Shown here piece after piece: positions 28,341-36,658 of a stretch of 64,000 bases of DNA. The notes below the pieces were generated by a model. It saw nothing but the letters and a program-made list of their open reading frames with translations, had not been told where the DNA came from and did not search any database. Each line of letters opens with the position of its first letter. Position 1 is the first letter of the stretch. A program made the position numbers and the translations under genes. The stretch is from Bacteroidota bacterium (lineage in GTDB: Bacteria > Bacteroidota > Bacteroidia > Palsa-965), in assembly GCA_006218065.1 (NCBI GenBank), contig VBWE01000007.1, positions 1 through 64,000 of the forward strand, in the 5' to 3' direction.

Positions 28341-28377
28341 CGCCGCTCCTGGCTTTATGCCGGGGCGGCGTTTTTTT
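28341..28377 (+). terminator. strong terminator-like hairpin
   Basis: CGCCGCTCC pairs with GGGGCGGCG across the loop and is followed by seven T residues. On the plus strand it could end the head-GIN transcript. Confidence 0.7.
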
Positions 28378-28424
28378 ATGCAGGAAAGAGTACGAGAAAT
28401 ATAGTCACTGTGAAACACCAACAA

Positions 28425-29501
28425 CTAACTAAGTGTTTTCCGTTTCACATCGGGCCTGGGATAATCATCCGCTTCTTTCGAAACCCAGACTTTCGTTCCT
28501 TCCGTACAATTCGAACAAATGTCGATGCTGCTGCGCGAACGGAGTACCGAAGCACGGAAACCTGCATACTTGCCATTGAACCAGAGTTCGCGGAAAGATT
28601 CCTGCTGCAGGTTCCCGAGTTTGTGCTTCGCATCTTTATCGAAGCAGCAGGGCACTACAAGTCCGTCCCAGGTAATTACCGCCGAATGCCAGAGCCGCCA
28701 GCAATGATTCGCGAGACTATTTTTGACGCGGTATGTTCCGTCGGATAGTTTTTCGTAGCGGGAATATTTATCGTTTTCGGGAATAAGCGGGTTGCCGTGT
28801 TCGTAATCATACACCTGTGCTGTTTTCAAACGTACTTCATCCACGCCGAGTTCTTCGGCCATGCGGTACACTTCGGAGACCTGGTGTTCATTCGGTTTAA
28901 CAACAAGGAACTGGAAAATAAGATACGGCGTGCGCGAGCGTAATTTCTTTTTCCATTTCACGATGTTCTTCGTCCCGTTAATCACACGGCCCAGCGAACC
29001 GCCCACACGATACATAGCGTATGTTTCCTGCGTCGAGCCGTCGATGGAAATCGTCAGCCGGTCGAGGCCCGATTCCACCGTGCGGCGGGCGGTATCGTCA
29101 TCCAGGAAATGCGCGTTGGTGGATGTGCTTACATAAATTCCTTTACCGGAAGCATAACCGGCCATCTCCAGGAAATTCCTGTTCAGGTACGGTTCTCCCT
29201 GGAAATAAAGCGTGAGGTAAAGCAGGCTCGGACTTAGCTCGTCGATTGTTTTGCGGAAAAATTCCGGGTCGAGCATCCCGGTCGGGCGGGTGAATTCGCG
29301 CAGGCCGCTGGGACATTCCGGGCAACGCAGGTTGCAGGAAGTAGTCGGTTCAACCGAAACGCTGACCGGCATTCCCCACTGACGCGATTTGCCGGTCCAG
29401 CGGGAAACGTAATATGCACCCAGCACTTTCGCCGCATTGAAATAACGGCGAAAAGTAAATTTGGAAAGCAGGTTCAGCTTATCGCGAAATCGTCCGGCCA
29501 T
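28425..29501 (-). CDS. radical SAM/SPASM enzyme
   Basis: A 358-residue enzyme with the radical-SAM iron-sulfur motif C56-N-L-R-C60-P-E-C63, a TIM-barrel core and a C-terminal SPASM-type cysteine set (VPCCFDKD and DICSNCTEG) for auxiliary clusters. Family members mature peptides or sulfatases or modify small molecules. No precursor peptide is visible nearby. The neighbours at 29708-33700 include sulfotransferases, which raises but does not prove a link to sulfatase maturation; sequence alone cannot decide. Confidence 0.88.
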   Translation of the reverse strand: MAGRFRDKLNLLSKFTFRRYFNAAKVLGAYYVSRWTGKSRQWGMPVSVSVEPTTSCNLRCPECPSGLREFTRPTGMLDPEFFRKTIDELSPSLLYLTLYFQGEPYLNRNFLEMAGYASGKGIYVSTSTNAHFLDDDTARRTVESGLDRLTISIDGSTQETYAMYRVGGSLGRVINGTKNIVKWKKKLRSRTPYLIFQFLVVKPNEHQVSEVYRMAEELGVDEVRLKTAQVYDYEHGNPLIPENDKYSRYEKLSDGTYRVKNSLANHCWRLWHSAVITWDGLVVPCCFDKDAKHKLGNLQQESFRELWFNGKYAGFRASVLRSRSSIDICSNCTEGTKVWVSKEADDYPRPDVKRKTLS

Positions 29502-29590
29502 TGCTTAAAGTTACACAAACGCTTCCCGAAAAAAAATTTACGGTGGAAACTGTCCCGGCAATCGATTTAAAAAGTGATAGTTCAAAATAT

Positions 29591-29663
29591 ACCACAGAGG
29601 CACGGAGAACACAGAGAACCACGGAGACTCTGTGTTCCTCCGTGTTCTCCGTGCCTCTGTGGT
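29591..29663. repeat. perfect 22-bp inverted repeat
   Basis: ACCACAGAGGCACGGAGAAC plus AC (29591-29612) is exactly complementary to 29642-29663. The 29-base centre holds a further imperfect copy of the same words. It lies between the radical SAM gene and the arylsulfotransferase-like gene. Confidence 0.85.
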
Positions 29664-29707
29664 TATTTTTTTTCTGGAAAATTTTGCAACGATAACCTGA
29701 TCGTACC

Positions 29708-31462
29708 TTATTTCTGGTACGGCACAATAATCGTGCGGGAAAATTCAGGATTCGTTACTGACGTGATTTTCAATTCCAGCGCCGATCCTTTGGGAGGCAA
29801 TTTCAGTAAATTGACATTAGCCAGCCCGCTTTTTCCTGCACCGAGTGAAAAAACAAAATCAGCCTGGACGGGCGGACTGCCGTCGCCTTTTGAACGATAC
29901 ATGATTTTATACTGGTCCGCTTCGGTGCCTTCGTTGTTTATGGTTACCTGCAGCATTTTCGTTTCATCCGACCAGGTTTCCGTTGTTGCGAATGCTGTAA
30001 AATAGCACGGGTAAAGCGACGAAGCATAATGTGCGCGGTACTGTTTCGATTCGATCCACTTTTTTTCTTTTTCACTCCAGGCTTCGACTAAAATATCCCA
30101 GGCTATTTTTTTATCCTTTGATACTTCCACCACGCGGTTCACGCCGCCCATGTTGATGAGGTAATTCCCATTGGGAAGCAAATCCATACTGCCCATTTTT
30201 ATGCTCTTGCCGTCGTTCTGCTCGTCCATTTTACAATCGAATTTCCAGGCGACTTTGGGCTGCTCGCCGGGCCGGGCGGGCGGAGCGATAATCATGGCGC
30301 TCGAAGTGATTTTCGGATCGGCGACAGAATCGTTATTGAACAGCGCAATATTTCCGTCGGGCAGGATATTCGCGTCGTGCTGGTGCCAGAATAATTTTCC
30401 GCCGTAATCACCGGCTACCTGGCCGGTTGCTTTTTCAATTTTCAGTATCCTGTTCAGGTCGCGGAAACCGGCATACACGTACTCGCCTTTTTCATCTACG
30501 CTGAAGGCATTCAGGTGCAGGCTGGCCTGGGTTTTTCCCTGCTCGTTCCGGGAATTGAAAATTTCACTGTCGTTGGTGAAATAATCTTTCGAACGCCAGA
30601 CCCAAACCGGTTTTCCCCAAAACGTGTACTCGATAATGGTTCCGAAATTCACACGCACGGTATCCGTTCCGCCGGGAACTTTTTTTATGATGATCTCGTT
30701 CCCCAGCACCATGTAATTGCCATTGGGAAGCCGCTTGAAATCGTGGTGGTAATATTCCCGGTTCGTGCCGGAAACTTTGCCGTCATCAGGACCTGTCCAC
30801 AGTATTTTCCCTGCCGTGTTCAGCTCGTAAATATGCTGTGTGGACAACATCGTAATAGTTCCCTGCGGCGTAACGCGGATATCGCGGATGAGGTCCGACT
30901 CGCTGATTTTACCAGGCACCGGGCGGAGACACCAGACCGGGTTCCCGTTCCTGTCAATGATCGCGTGCATATAATCCAGCGTGAACAGGCCGGTATTGTC
31001 TTTCGATTTTTTCAGGACGCGGACGCGGTTCTTCGCCGGGTCGGCGGGAGGAAGCGGCAGGATGGAAAACCGTTTCGCAGGCGACTGCGCGATCGGGTTG
31101 CCTTTCGGATCGAATGCGATAAAATACCAGGAATAGGATTTTCCGAATTCCAGGCCGCTGACCAGGGTAGCCGGTGTGCGGTCCACCTGCTCGATCACGA
31201 TTTTTTTCAGCGTATCCGGTTTTCCCGTTTTTACAACCGGGACAAGTTCTTCGATGACCAGCCGGTAATCCGCGGCGTTTTTCACGCCGGGATATTCGAA
31301 CATAACCTGCGTATGGTTGAGCACGGCTCCCGGTTCCGGCACAAATGCCGAAGCGGGTCCTGCAGGTGCGCGGCTTGCCACGCTGTTGAAAGTGAGTGGC
31401 GGCTGCGCCGGGAGAACGAATGAGAACAGCAGCAGAAATAAAACAAATAGTTTCTTATGCAT
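29708..31462 (-). CDS. arylsulfotransferase-like secreted beta-propeller protein
   Basis: A 584-residue exported protein (signal peptide about 1-20) with a Fn3-like N-terminal region (about 30-135) and a beta-propeller of the Arylsulfotran_2/ASST type. Repeated active-site-like motifs are YHHDFKRLPNGNYMVL and FWHQHDANILPDGNIALFNN. ASST enzymes move sulfate between phenolic compounds without PAPS using an active-site His; whether this protein is active is unproven. It overlaps the sulfotransferase gene upstream by eight bases, so the two are probably translated together. Confidence 0.75.
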   Translation of the reverse strand: MHKKLFVLFLLLFSFVLPAQPPLTFNSVASRAPAGPASAFVPEPGAVLNHTQVMFEYPGVKNAADYRLVIEELVPVVKTGKPDTLKKIVIEQVDRTPATLVSGLEFGKSYSWYFIAFDPKGNPIAQSPAKRFSILPLPPADPAKNRVRVLKKSKDNTGLFTLDYMHAIIDRNGNPVWCLRPVPGKISESDLIRDIRVTPQGTITMLSTQHIYELNTAGKILWTGPDDGKVSGTNREYYHHDFKRLPNGNYMVLGNEIIIKKVPGGTDTVRVNFGTIIEYTFWGKPVWVWRSKDYFTNDSEIFNSRNEQGKTQASLHLNAFSVDEKGEYVYAGFRDLNRILKIEKATGQVAGDYGGKLFWHQHDANILPDGNIALFNNDSVADPKITSSAMIIAPPARPGEQPKVAWKFDCKMDEQNDGKSIKMGSMDLLPNGNYLINMGGVNRVVEVSKDKKIAWDILVEAWSEKEKKWIESKQYRAHYASSLYPCYFTAFATTETWSDETKMLQVTINNEGTEADQYKIMYRSKGDGSPPVQADFVFSLGAGKSGLANVNLLKLPPKGSALELKITSVTNPEFSRTIIVPYQK

Positions 31463-32483
31463 TGGCAGTAACGGATTCGAAACGTTTTTTCAGTGCGCCG
31501 ATAAACGCATCCTGCGCTGCGCGTTTCTCCAGGTCGGCGGGATCGGCTTTTTTGCGGGCTTCTTCTTTTCCTTTTTTATTTTCTGCGTGGAAGACGGCGA
31601 TTTCCGTTTCGGAAAAATTTGTCCGGGTATCTTTTCCTGCATGCAAAGTGTACCCGAGTTTCTGCAAGGTTTCCCCGGCGACCGATTCGAATATGGCGAT
31701 ATCTTCTGCAGACAGTTCGCGAAGGAATTTATTGGTATTGTCTTTCATCACGGGCTTCACCAGGTTTCCCCACATCAGGCCGGAAGCAGCGGTTTCTTTC
31801 GATTCGTCGGAGCGATTATAGTCCATTACTTCGGGGCGATACATCACGCCTGTTTTTTCGCAGATGGCGCGGATTGTTTTTTCCGGGTCGAGCGTATATT
31901 CCTCGTAACGGATCTGGATCGACCGGGAAGGATCAAGTTTCGCGCAAAGCGCATGCGACAGTTCCTGCTCTTCGCTCCACTGCCGGGCCAGTGCGTACAT
32001 GTGTTTTTCTCCCACGATGGCTTTGCGGAACGAGAGCGCCACATCGCGGCCGTCGCGGTAAATATGAATGTAAAACGGGTGAATGCCCGCCGCCTCGATT
32101 GCATCGATGTAATGAATATTCGCCATGCTTTTGCAGCACCACCACGATGCGCCTTTCTGCAGGGCTTTCATTTCGTAAACCGCTTTGGAAACCTGCGGCA
32201 GGTTTTTCCCGGCGCAGCGTGAAGCAATTTCCGCACGGTCGAATTGCAATCCCCAGTTCACCGGGTTCAGTTCCACCAGTGTGCAGACATCATCCACAAG
32301 CTGCGCAAATGCACCGGGCGATTCCAGGTTGCCGTACATGGGCAGCAGCGGCATAAACGTTTGTAAAATGTGCGGAGGATGCGGCGCGCTTATTTCGGGA
32401 AGCTGGTTGAGCATCACGCGCAGCAGGTTCGAACCCGAGCGCTGTGTACCGATGAACTGGATGGAACGTAATTCTTTTGTCAT
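31455..32483 (-). CDS. PAPS-dependent sulfotransferase
   Basis: A 342-residue protein of the Sulfotransfer_1/3 P-loop family. The 5'-phosphosulfate-binding loop is IGTQRSGSNLLRVML (11-25), and the 3'-phosphate-binding region YRDGRDVALSFR follows near residue 140. These enzymes transfer sulfate from PAPS to hydroxyl or amino groups on glycans or lipids. It overlaps the CHR transporter gene by four bases on one side and the arylsulfotransferase-like gene by eight on the other, so all three form one operon. The acceptor is unknown. Confidence 0.85.
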   Translation of the reverse strand: MTKELRSIQFIGTQRSGSNLLRVMLNQLPEISAPHPPHILQTFMPLLPMYGNLESPGAFAQLVDDVCTLVELNPVNWGLQFDRAEIASRCAGKNLPQVSKAVYEMKALQKGASWWCCKSMANIHYIDAIEAAGIHPFYIHIYRDGRDVALSFRKAIVGEKHMYALARQWSEEQELSHALCAKLDPSRSIQIRYEEYTLDPEKTIRAICEKTGVMYRPEVMDYNRSDESKETAASGLMWGNLVKPVMKDNTNKFLRELSAEDIAIFESVAGETLQKLGYTLHAGKDTRTNFSETEIAVFHAENKKGKEEARKKADPADLEKRAAQDAFIGALKKRFESVTANA

Positions 32484-33700
32484 ATCAGGTAAAGCAGCCA
32501 GCCGAGCAATCCGGATATCGGGATAAGTAAAGCCGAGTCCAGTTTCTTTACAAAAAGCGCAAGGCCGAGGATGACTGCAAAAATAAGGAATAGCGGCCAG
32601 TCCGCAGGCCAGGCGGGCGAAATGGTTTTGATAAAATACACCACCGCGGCCAGGATCATGCCGATGACGGCCGGCCGCATGCCTTTGAATACGGCTTCAA
32701 CCGCAGCATTCCCGCGAATGCGTTCCGTAAAATGCGAAGCAATGACCATCACGAAAGCCGGCGGAAGAAAAATAGCCACGGTGGAAACGAATGCGCCCCA
32801 GAAACCGCTCACTTTCCAGCCGATGAATGCCGCGCTGATCATGATCGGTCCCGGCGTTACCTGCCCCATCGCGATACCGTCGGCAAATTCTTTTGCCGTT
32901 ACCCAGTGGTTCGCATCGACCACTACGGTGGAAATGGCGGGAACAAAAACATAACCGCCGCCGAACAAAGTGACGCTCATGCCGCCGAAAGTTCCTGTGA
33001 GCCGGGCCAGCAACTGCAGTTCGGCACGTACTTCCGGCGAAACAAAATAACCCACGGTAAAAAACACGGCCGTTACCGTCGCCAGGATTCCGACAAACCA
33101 ACCGACTTCACGGAACAATGCCCGGCTGTTTTTTATTTCGCCCGGAGGTGCATGCTGTTCTTTACGGAAAAGAATAAAACCCGCCAGGCCGGAAACGGCC
33201 ATTACGCCAAGCGTAGTTAAAAATCCTGCAAAAAAAATCATCGCCGCAGCGGCAAGCGCAACGATCACCGCCTGTTCCCATTGTTTAACGGTTTTCTTTC
33301 CCATGTCGATGGCGGTTGCAAGAATCACGGCGACCACGCCCGGGATAATGCCGCGGAAAATCTGCTCCATCGTTTGCTGCTCGCCGAACTGGAAATAAAG
33401 CCACGACAAAACACAGAGCAGGATAAAAGCGGGAATGAGCACCGCGCCGAGGCAAACCAGCGCGCCGGCCAGCCCGCGCAGGCGATACCCGATAAACGCG
33501 GTCACGTTGGTCGCCAGCGGACCGGGAAGTACGCTGCCCAGCGTGGTGGCATCCATCAGCGTATCTTCGGGAAGCCAGTTGTTTTTTTTCACCACCTGGT
33601 CGCGGATGGCTGCCACGAGCACGATATTTCCGCCGAAGGAAGTAGCCCCGATCTTGAGAAAAAGCCAGAAAAGTTTTGCGAATGATGGTGAAGCGGACAT
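32480..33700 (-). CDS. chrA: CHR family (ChrA-like) anion transporter
   Basis: A 406-residue inner-membrane protein made of two homologous CHR domains. Each begins with FxxxGxxxFGGN/GGGY-like motifs (FLKIGATSFGGNIVLVA and GTFGGMSVTLFGGGYVFVP) and contains a PGP motif (LPGPLATNVTAFIGY and TPGPIMISAAFIGWKVSG). ChrA exports chromate or related oxyanions such as sulfate. The start at ATG 33700 is preferred over an upstream TTG at 33721, which lies in a repeat element. Being first in an operon with two sulfotransferase genes, it may move sulfate; this is inference. Confidence 0.85.
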   Translation of the reverse strand: MSASPSFAKLFWLFLKIGATSFGGNIVLVAAIRDQVVKKNNWLPEDTLMDATTLGSVLPGPLATNVTAFIGYRLRGLAGALVCLGAVLIPAFILLCVLSWLYFQFGEQQTMEQIFRGIIPGVVAVILATAIDMGKKTVKQWEQAVIVALAAAAMIFFAGFLTTLGVMAVSGLAGFILFRKEQHAPPGEIKNSRALFREVGWFVGILATVTAVFFTVGYFVSPEVRAELQLLARLTGTFGGMSVTLFGGGYVFVPAISTVVVDANHWVTAKEFADGIAMGQVTPGPIMISAAFIGWKVSGFWGAFVSTVAIFLPPAFVMVIASHFTERIRGNAAVEAVFKGMRPAVIGMILAAVVYFIKTISPAWPADWPLFLIFAVILGLALFVKKLDSALLIPISGLLGWLLYLI

Positions 33701-33719
33701 GCTGGGCAAAGATAAACCC

Positions 33720-33847
33720 AAATCAAGCGTTAGAAAGGTATTCGATACTGTTTCTTTATAACCAACAGGTTTCTAACGCTTAGATTTGTGAATCCCGATA
33801 GCATTAGACCATTAAGGTTCGTTTTATCGCTAATGCGTACTTCGGGA
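33720..33847. repeat. inverted-repeat element, copy 2
   Basis: Arms AAATCAAGCGTTAGAAA (33720-33736) and TTTCTAACGCTTAGATTT (33770-33787) match copy 1 in reverse orientation. The adjoining CCCGATAGCATTAGACC (33794-33810) pairs loosely with TAATGCGTACTTCGGGA (33831-33847), and the same CCGATAGCAT word flanks copy 1. Confidence 0.8.
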
Positions 33848-33953
33848 TAATACCATATAAACTACCAAAAATCAATTCTCAAATAGCCGAAAAACCTTTC
33901 ATGTAACTACCTTGGGCATTGTCCGCTTCCTCGCTATCTTCGCAACAGCGAAA

Positions 33954-36413
33954 ATGATCCCACGTCTTTTTTTCTTTATCTCGCTTTTGTTCACCGGCTT
34001 CGTGCACGCGCAGGTCACCATCACCGGCCGTGTGCTTGACGCAGGTACGAAACAGCCGCTGGCTTTCGTCAACGTGTATGCGGAATCGACGCGGCAGGGA
34101 ACCGGCAGCGATATCGACGGGAATTTTTCGCTCGTTGTTCCGAAACTCCCGGTTACACTGCGTTTTTCGTATGTCGGTTACCAGCCGCAAAGCGTGAGCG
34201 TTTCAGGGAGCGCTGAACTTTCGACCGTTTACCTGCGTATCGCACCGATGGAAATCGCCACCGTGGAAATCAAAGCCGGTGAAAATCCCGCGCACCGCAT
34301 CATCCGAAACGTGAACCGCAACCGCGAAAAAAACGACCCGGAAAAAGCGTTGGAATCTTATACCTGCACATCGTACAACAAACTCTACATCACCGGCGAC
34401 CTGCATACGCCCGACGATACGCTGAACACACTCGACACCTCGAAACGGTCGCGCATTGAAAAAATCCTGGACAAGCAGCATCTTTTCCTGAACGAAGCGG
34501 TGAGTGAACGCAGTTTTATCCGCCCGGGAAGAAAAAGCGAATACGTTACCGCTTCGCGGATCTCGGGTTTGCAGAAACCGGATTTCGTGATCCTCGCTTC
34601 GCAGCTGCAGTCGTTCAGTTTCTACGGCGATTTTGTGACACTCGTGGATAAAAATTACCTCAACCCGCTGGCCGACGGCCCGCTGGAACGCTACCTGTTC
34701 GTGCTCGAAGACACGACGTATTCCGGGACCGATACCGTTTTCGTGATTTCTTTCCAGCCCCGCAAAGGAAAAAAATTCGAATCGCTGAAGGGCGTTTTGT
34801 CCATCAACACCAACGGCTGGGCCGTGCAGAACGTGATCGCCGAACCGAACGAAAACAGCGGGGCGGTGACGATAAAAGTCCAGCAGAAATACGAACTGAT
34901 CGACGGTAAACAATGGTTCCCGGTGCAGCTGAACACCGACTGGTACAATAACATGATGACCATCGGCGACAGTACCGTGGCCATCAGCAACAAACCGGTG
35001 GAAACCGACTCGCGCAAAATGCGGCGCACCAAAGCGGTGTCGCGAAGTTACCTCGCTAACATCCGCCTGGATCCCGATCTGCGTAAACGCGACGTAGGTG
35101 TGAACGAACTGGTCATCGCGCCCGACGCCGGGCAGAAAGGCGAAGAGTTCTGGAACAAGTACCGCGCGGATTCGCTCACTAAAAAAGAACAGTACACTTA
35201 CAACCGCATCGACAGTCTCGGGAAAGTGCAGCATCTCGACCGGCGGATCGAATTTGCAAGCGCAGTCTCCACCGGTAAATGGCCGCTCGGTTATGTTGAT
35301 TTCGATATCGTGCGCCTGCTCGAGTACAATAATTTTGAAGGATTCCGGCTCGGCGCGGGATTACACACCAGCCGCAAGGTCAGCCGCTGGTTCAGCCTGG
35401 GCGGTTACGGCGCTTACGGCTTCCGCGACAAAAATTTCAAATACGGCGGCGATGTGCTTTTCTTTTTCGACCGGCACCAGCAGAACCAGTTGAAGTTTGC
35501 GTATTCGCATGATCTCGTGGAATCGGGCGGGATATATTTTCGCCTCGATGAACGCCGGGGACTGGGCAGCGAGCAGTACCGCCGGCTTTTCCGCCACAAG
35601 TTCGACTGGAACGACCAGTATGAAGCCAGTTTGCGTTTCCGGGCGCTGAATCATTTCACTTTCGAAATTCACGGCGGGCGGCAGCAGCGCGAGGGCACGG
35701 ATGCGTACCGTTTCGGGATAAACGGCGCGGATGCTTCGCTGCTGGTGAACCGGTACACGTTTACCGAAACGGGGCTGGCGCTGCGTTTCGCTTTCCGCGA
35801 AAAGTTCATCGACATGTTCGGTTTCCGTTTATCCGACGGCACCGATTTCCCGATCGTTTATTTCCAGGTAACCAAAGGTTTCAACGGGCTGGCCGGCGGA
35901 GAATTCGATTACCTGAAGTACGATCTGAAAATCGCGCATACGTTTATCACGAAATACATCGGCCGTCCTTCGTTCACGCTGCATGCCGGCTGGGCCGATG
36001 GGAACCTGCCTTACACGCTGCTCTACGCGGGCCGCGGAACAGCCGATCGTTTTTCGGTTTCGGTGCAGAATACGTTTGAAACGATGGGCGTGAACGAGTT
36101 TTTATCCTCGCAATACGCCGCAATCCATTACGCGCACAGTTTCGATCTGAAATTCGGTAAAAAATTCCGCCCGGTACTTGTTTTGAGAAGCAGCGCGGGA
36201 TACGGAACGCTGTCCAATAAAACGAGTCACTATTATTACGATTTCCGCACGATGGAAAAAGGTTATTACGAATCGGGATTCGAGCTGAACCGCGTCGTCC
36301 GGTCGGGCTTTACCGCGCTGGGCCTGGGCGGATTTTACCGTTACGGATCGTATGCTTCGGCCGATGCCTGGGAAAATACGATGCTGAAGTTTACGGTCAA
36401 TTTTGCGTTTTAA
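33954..36413 (+). CDS. DUF5686 outer-membrane protein with carboxypeptidase-D-like domain
   Basis: An 819-residue exported protein with a signal peptide (about 1-20), a carboxypeptidase-D regulatory-like beta domain (about 22-105, TGRVLDAGTKQPLAFVNVYA and DIDGNFSL), then a DUF5686-type region and a C-terminal half rich in aromatic, alternating beta-strand patterns ending in FNFAF, which suggests an outer-membrane barrel. It resembles large Bacteroidota outer-membrane proteins of unknown role. The ATG at 33954 is chosen over 33912 because it starts the signal peptide. Confidence 0.8.
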   Translation: MIPRLFFFISLLFTGFVHAQVTITGRVLDAGTKQPLAFVNVYAESTRQGTGSDIDGNFSLVVPKLPVTLRFSYVGYQPQSVSVSGSAELSTVYLRIAPMEIATVEIKAGENPAHRIIRNVNRNREKNDPEKALESYTCTSYNKLYITGDLHTPDDTLNTLDTSKRSRIEKILDKQHLFLNEAVSERSFIRPGRKSEYVTASRISGLQKPDFVILASQLQSFSFYGDFVTLVDKNYLNPLADGPLERYLFVLEDTTYSGTDTVFVISFQPRKGKKFESLKGVLSINTNGWAVQNVIAEPNENSGAVTIKVQQKYELIDGKQWFPVQLNTDWYNNMMTIGDSTVAISNKPVETDSRKMRRTKAVSRSYLANIRLDPDLRKRDVGVNELVIAPDAGQKGEEFWNKYRADSLTKKEQYTYNRIDSLGKVQHLDRRIEFASAVSTGKWPLGYVDFDIVRLLEYNNFEGFRLGAGLHTSRKVSRWFSLGGYGAYGFRDKNFKYGGDVLFFFDRHQQNQLKFAYSHDLVESGGIYFRLDERRGLGSEQYRRLFRHKFDWNDQYEASLRFRALNHFTFEIHGGRQQREGTDAYRFGINGADASLLVNRYTFTETGLALRFAFREKFIDMFGFRLSDGTDFPIVYFQVTKGFNGLAGGEFDYLKYDLKIAHTFITKYIGRPSFTLHAGWADGNLPYTLLYAGRGTADRFSVSVQNTFETMGVNEFLSSQYAAIHYAHSFDLKFGKKFRPVLVLRSSAGYGTLSNKTSHYYYDFRTMEKGYYESGFELNRVVRSGFTALGLGGFYRYGSYASADAWENTMLKFTVNFAF

Positions 36414-36423
36414 AAGGAACTCC

Positions 36424-36543
36424 GAATGCCGAATTTCGAATGCCGAAGTGAATCGCCCTTTTACATTTGACATTCGGCGTTTGAAATTTGAAATTCACTT
36501 CCCGGCTGTTTTCGCTAAACTGCTCCTTCGAAATTCGGCATTC
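36424..36543. repeat. word-based inverted repeat
   Basis: GAATGCCGAATTTCGAA (36424-36440) is exactly complementary to 36527-36543. Inner words (GAAGTGAAT/ATTCACTTC) extend the pairing. It fills the gap between two genes and contains no ORF. Confidence 0.75.
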
Positions 36544-36613
36544 GGCATTAACAATTCGCCATTTCCAGCCCAAATTTTCCGTACTTTTAACCACGCAATT
36601 CAGGTAGTCTCCC

Positions 36614-36630
36614 TCCGATAGCTATCGGGA
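36614..36630. repeat. GATAGCTATC palindrome copy
   Basis: TCCGATAGCTATCGGGA is the window's palindrome with one C missing. It is not inside a tRNA, unlike the copies at 47094, 47424 and 48123. Confidence 0.8.
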
Positions 36631-36658
36631 GTGAAGTGCCTGGTGCCGTTTCAAGCAT

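Noticed and set aside
33701-33721. Upstream TTG start for the CHR transporter
   Set aside because: It lies in the repeat element and adds seven non-conserved residues. ATG 33700 is better.
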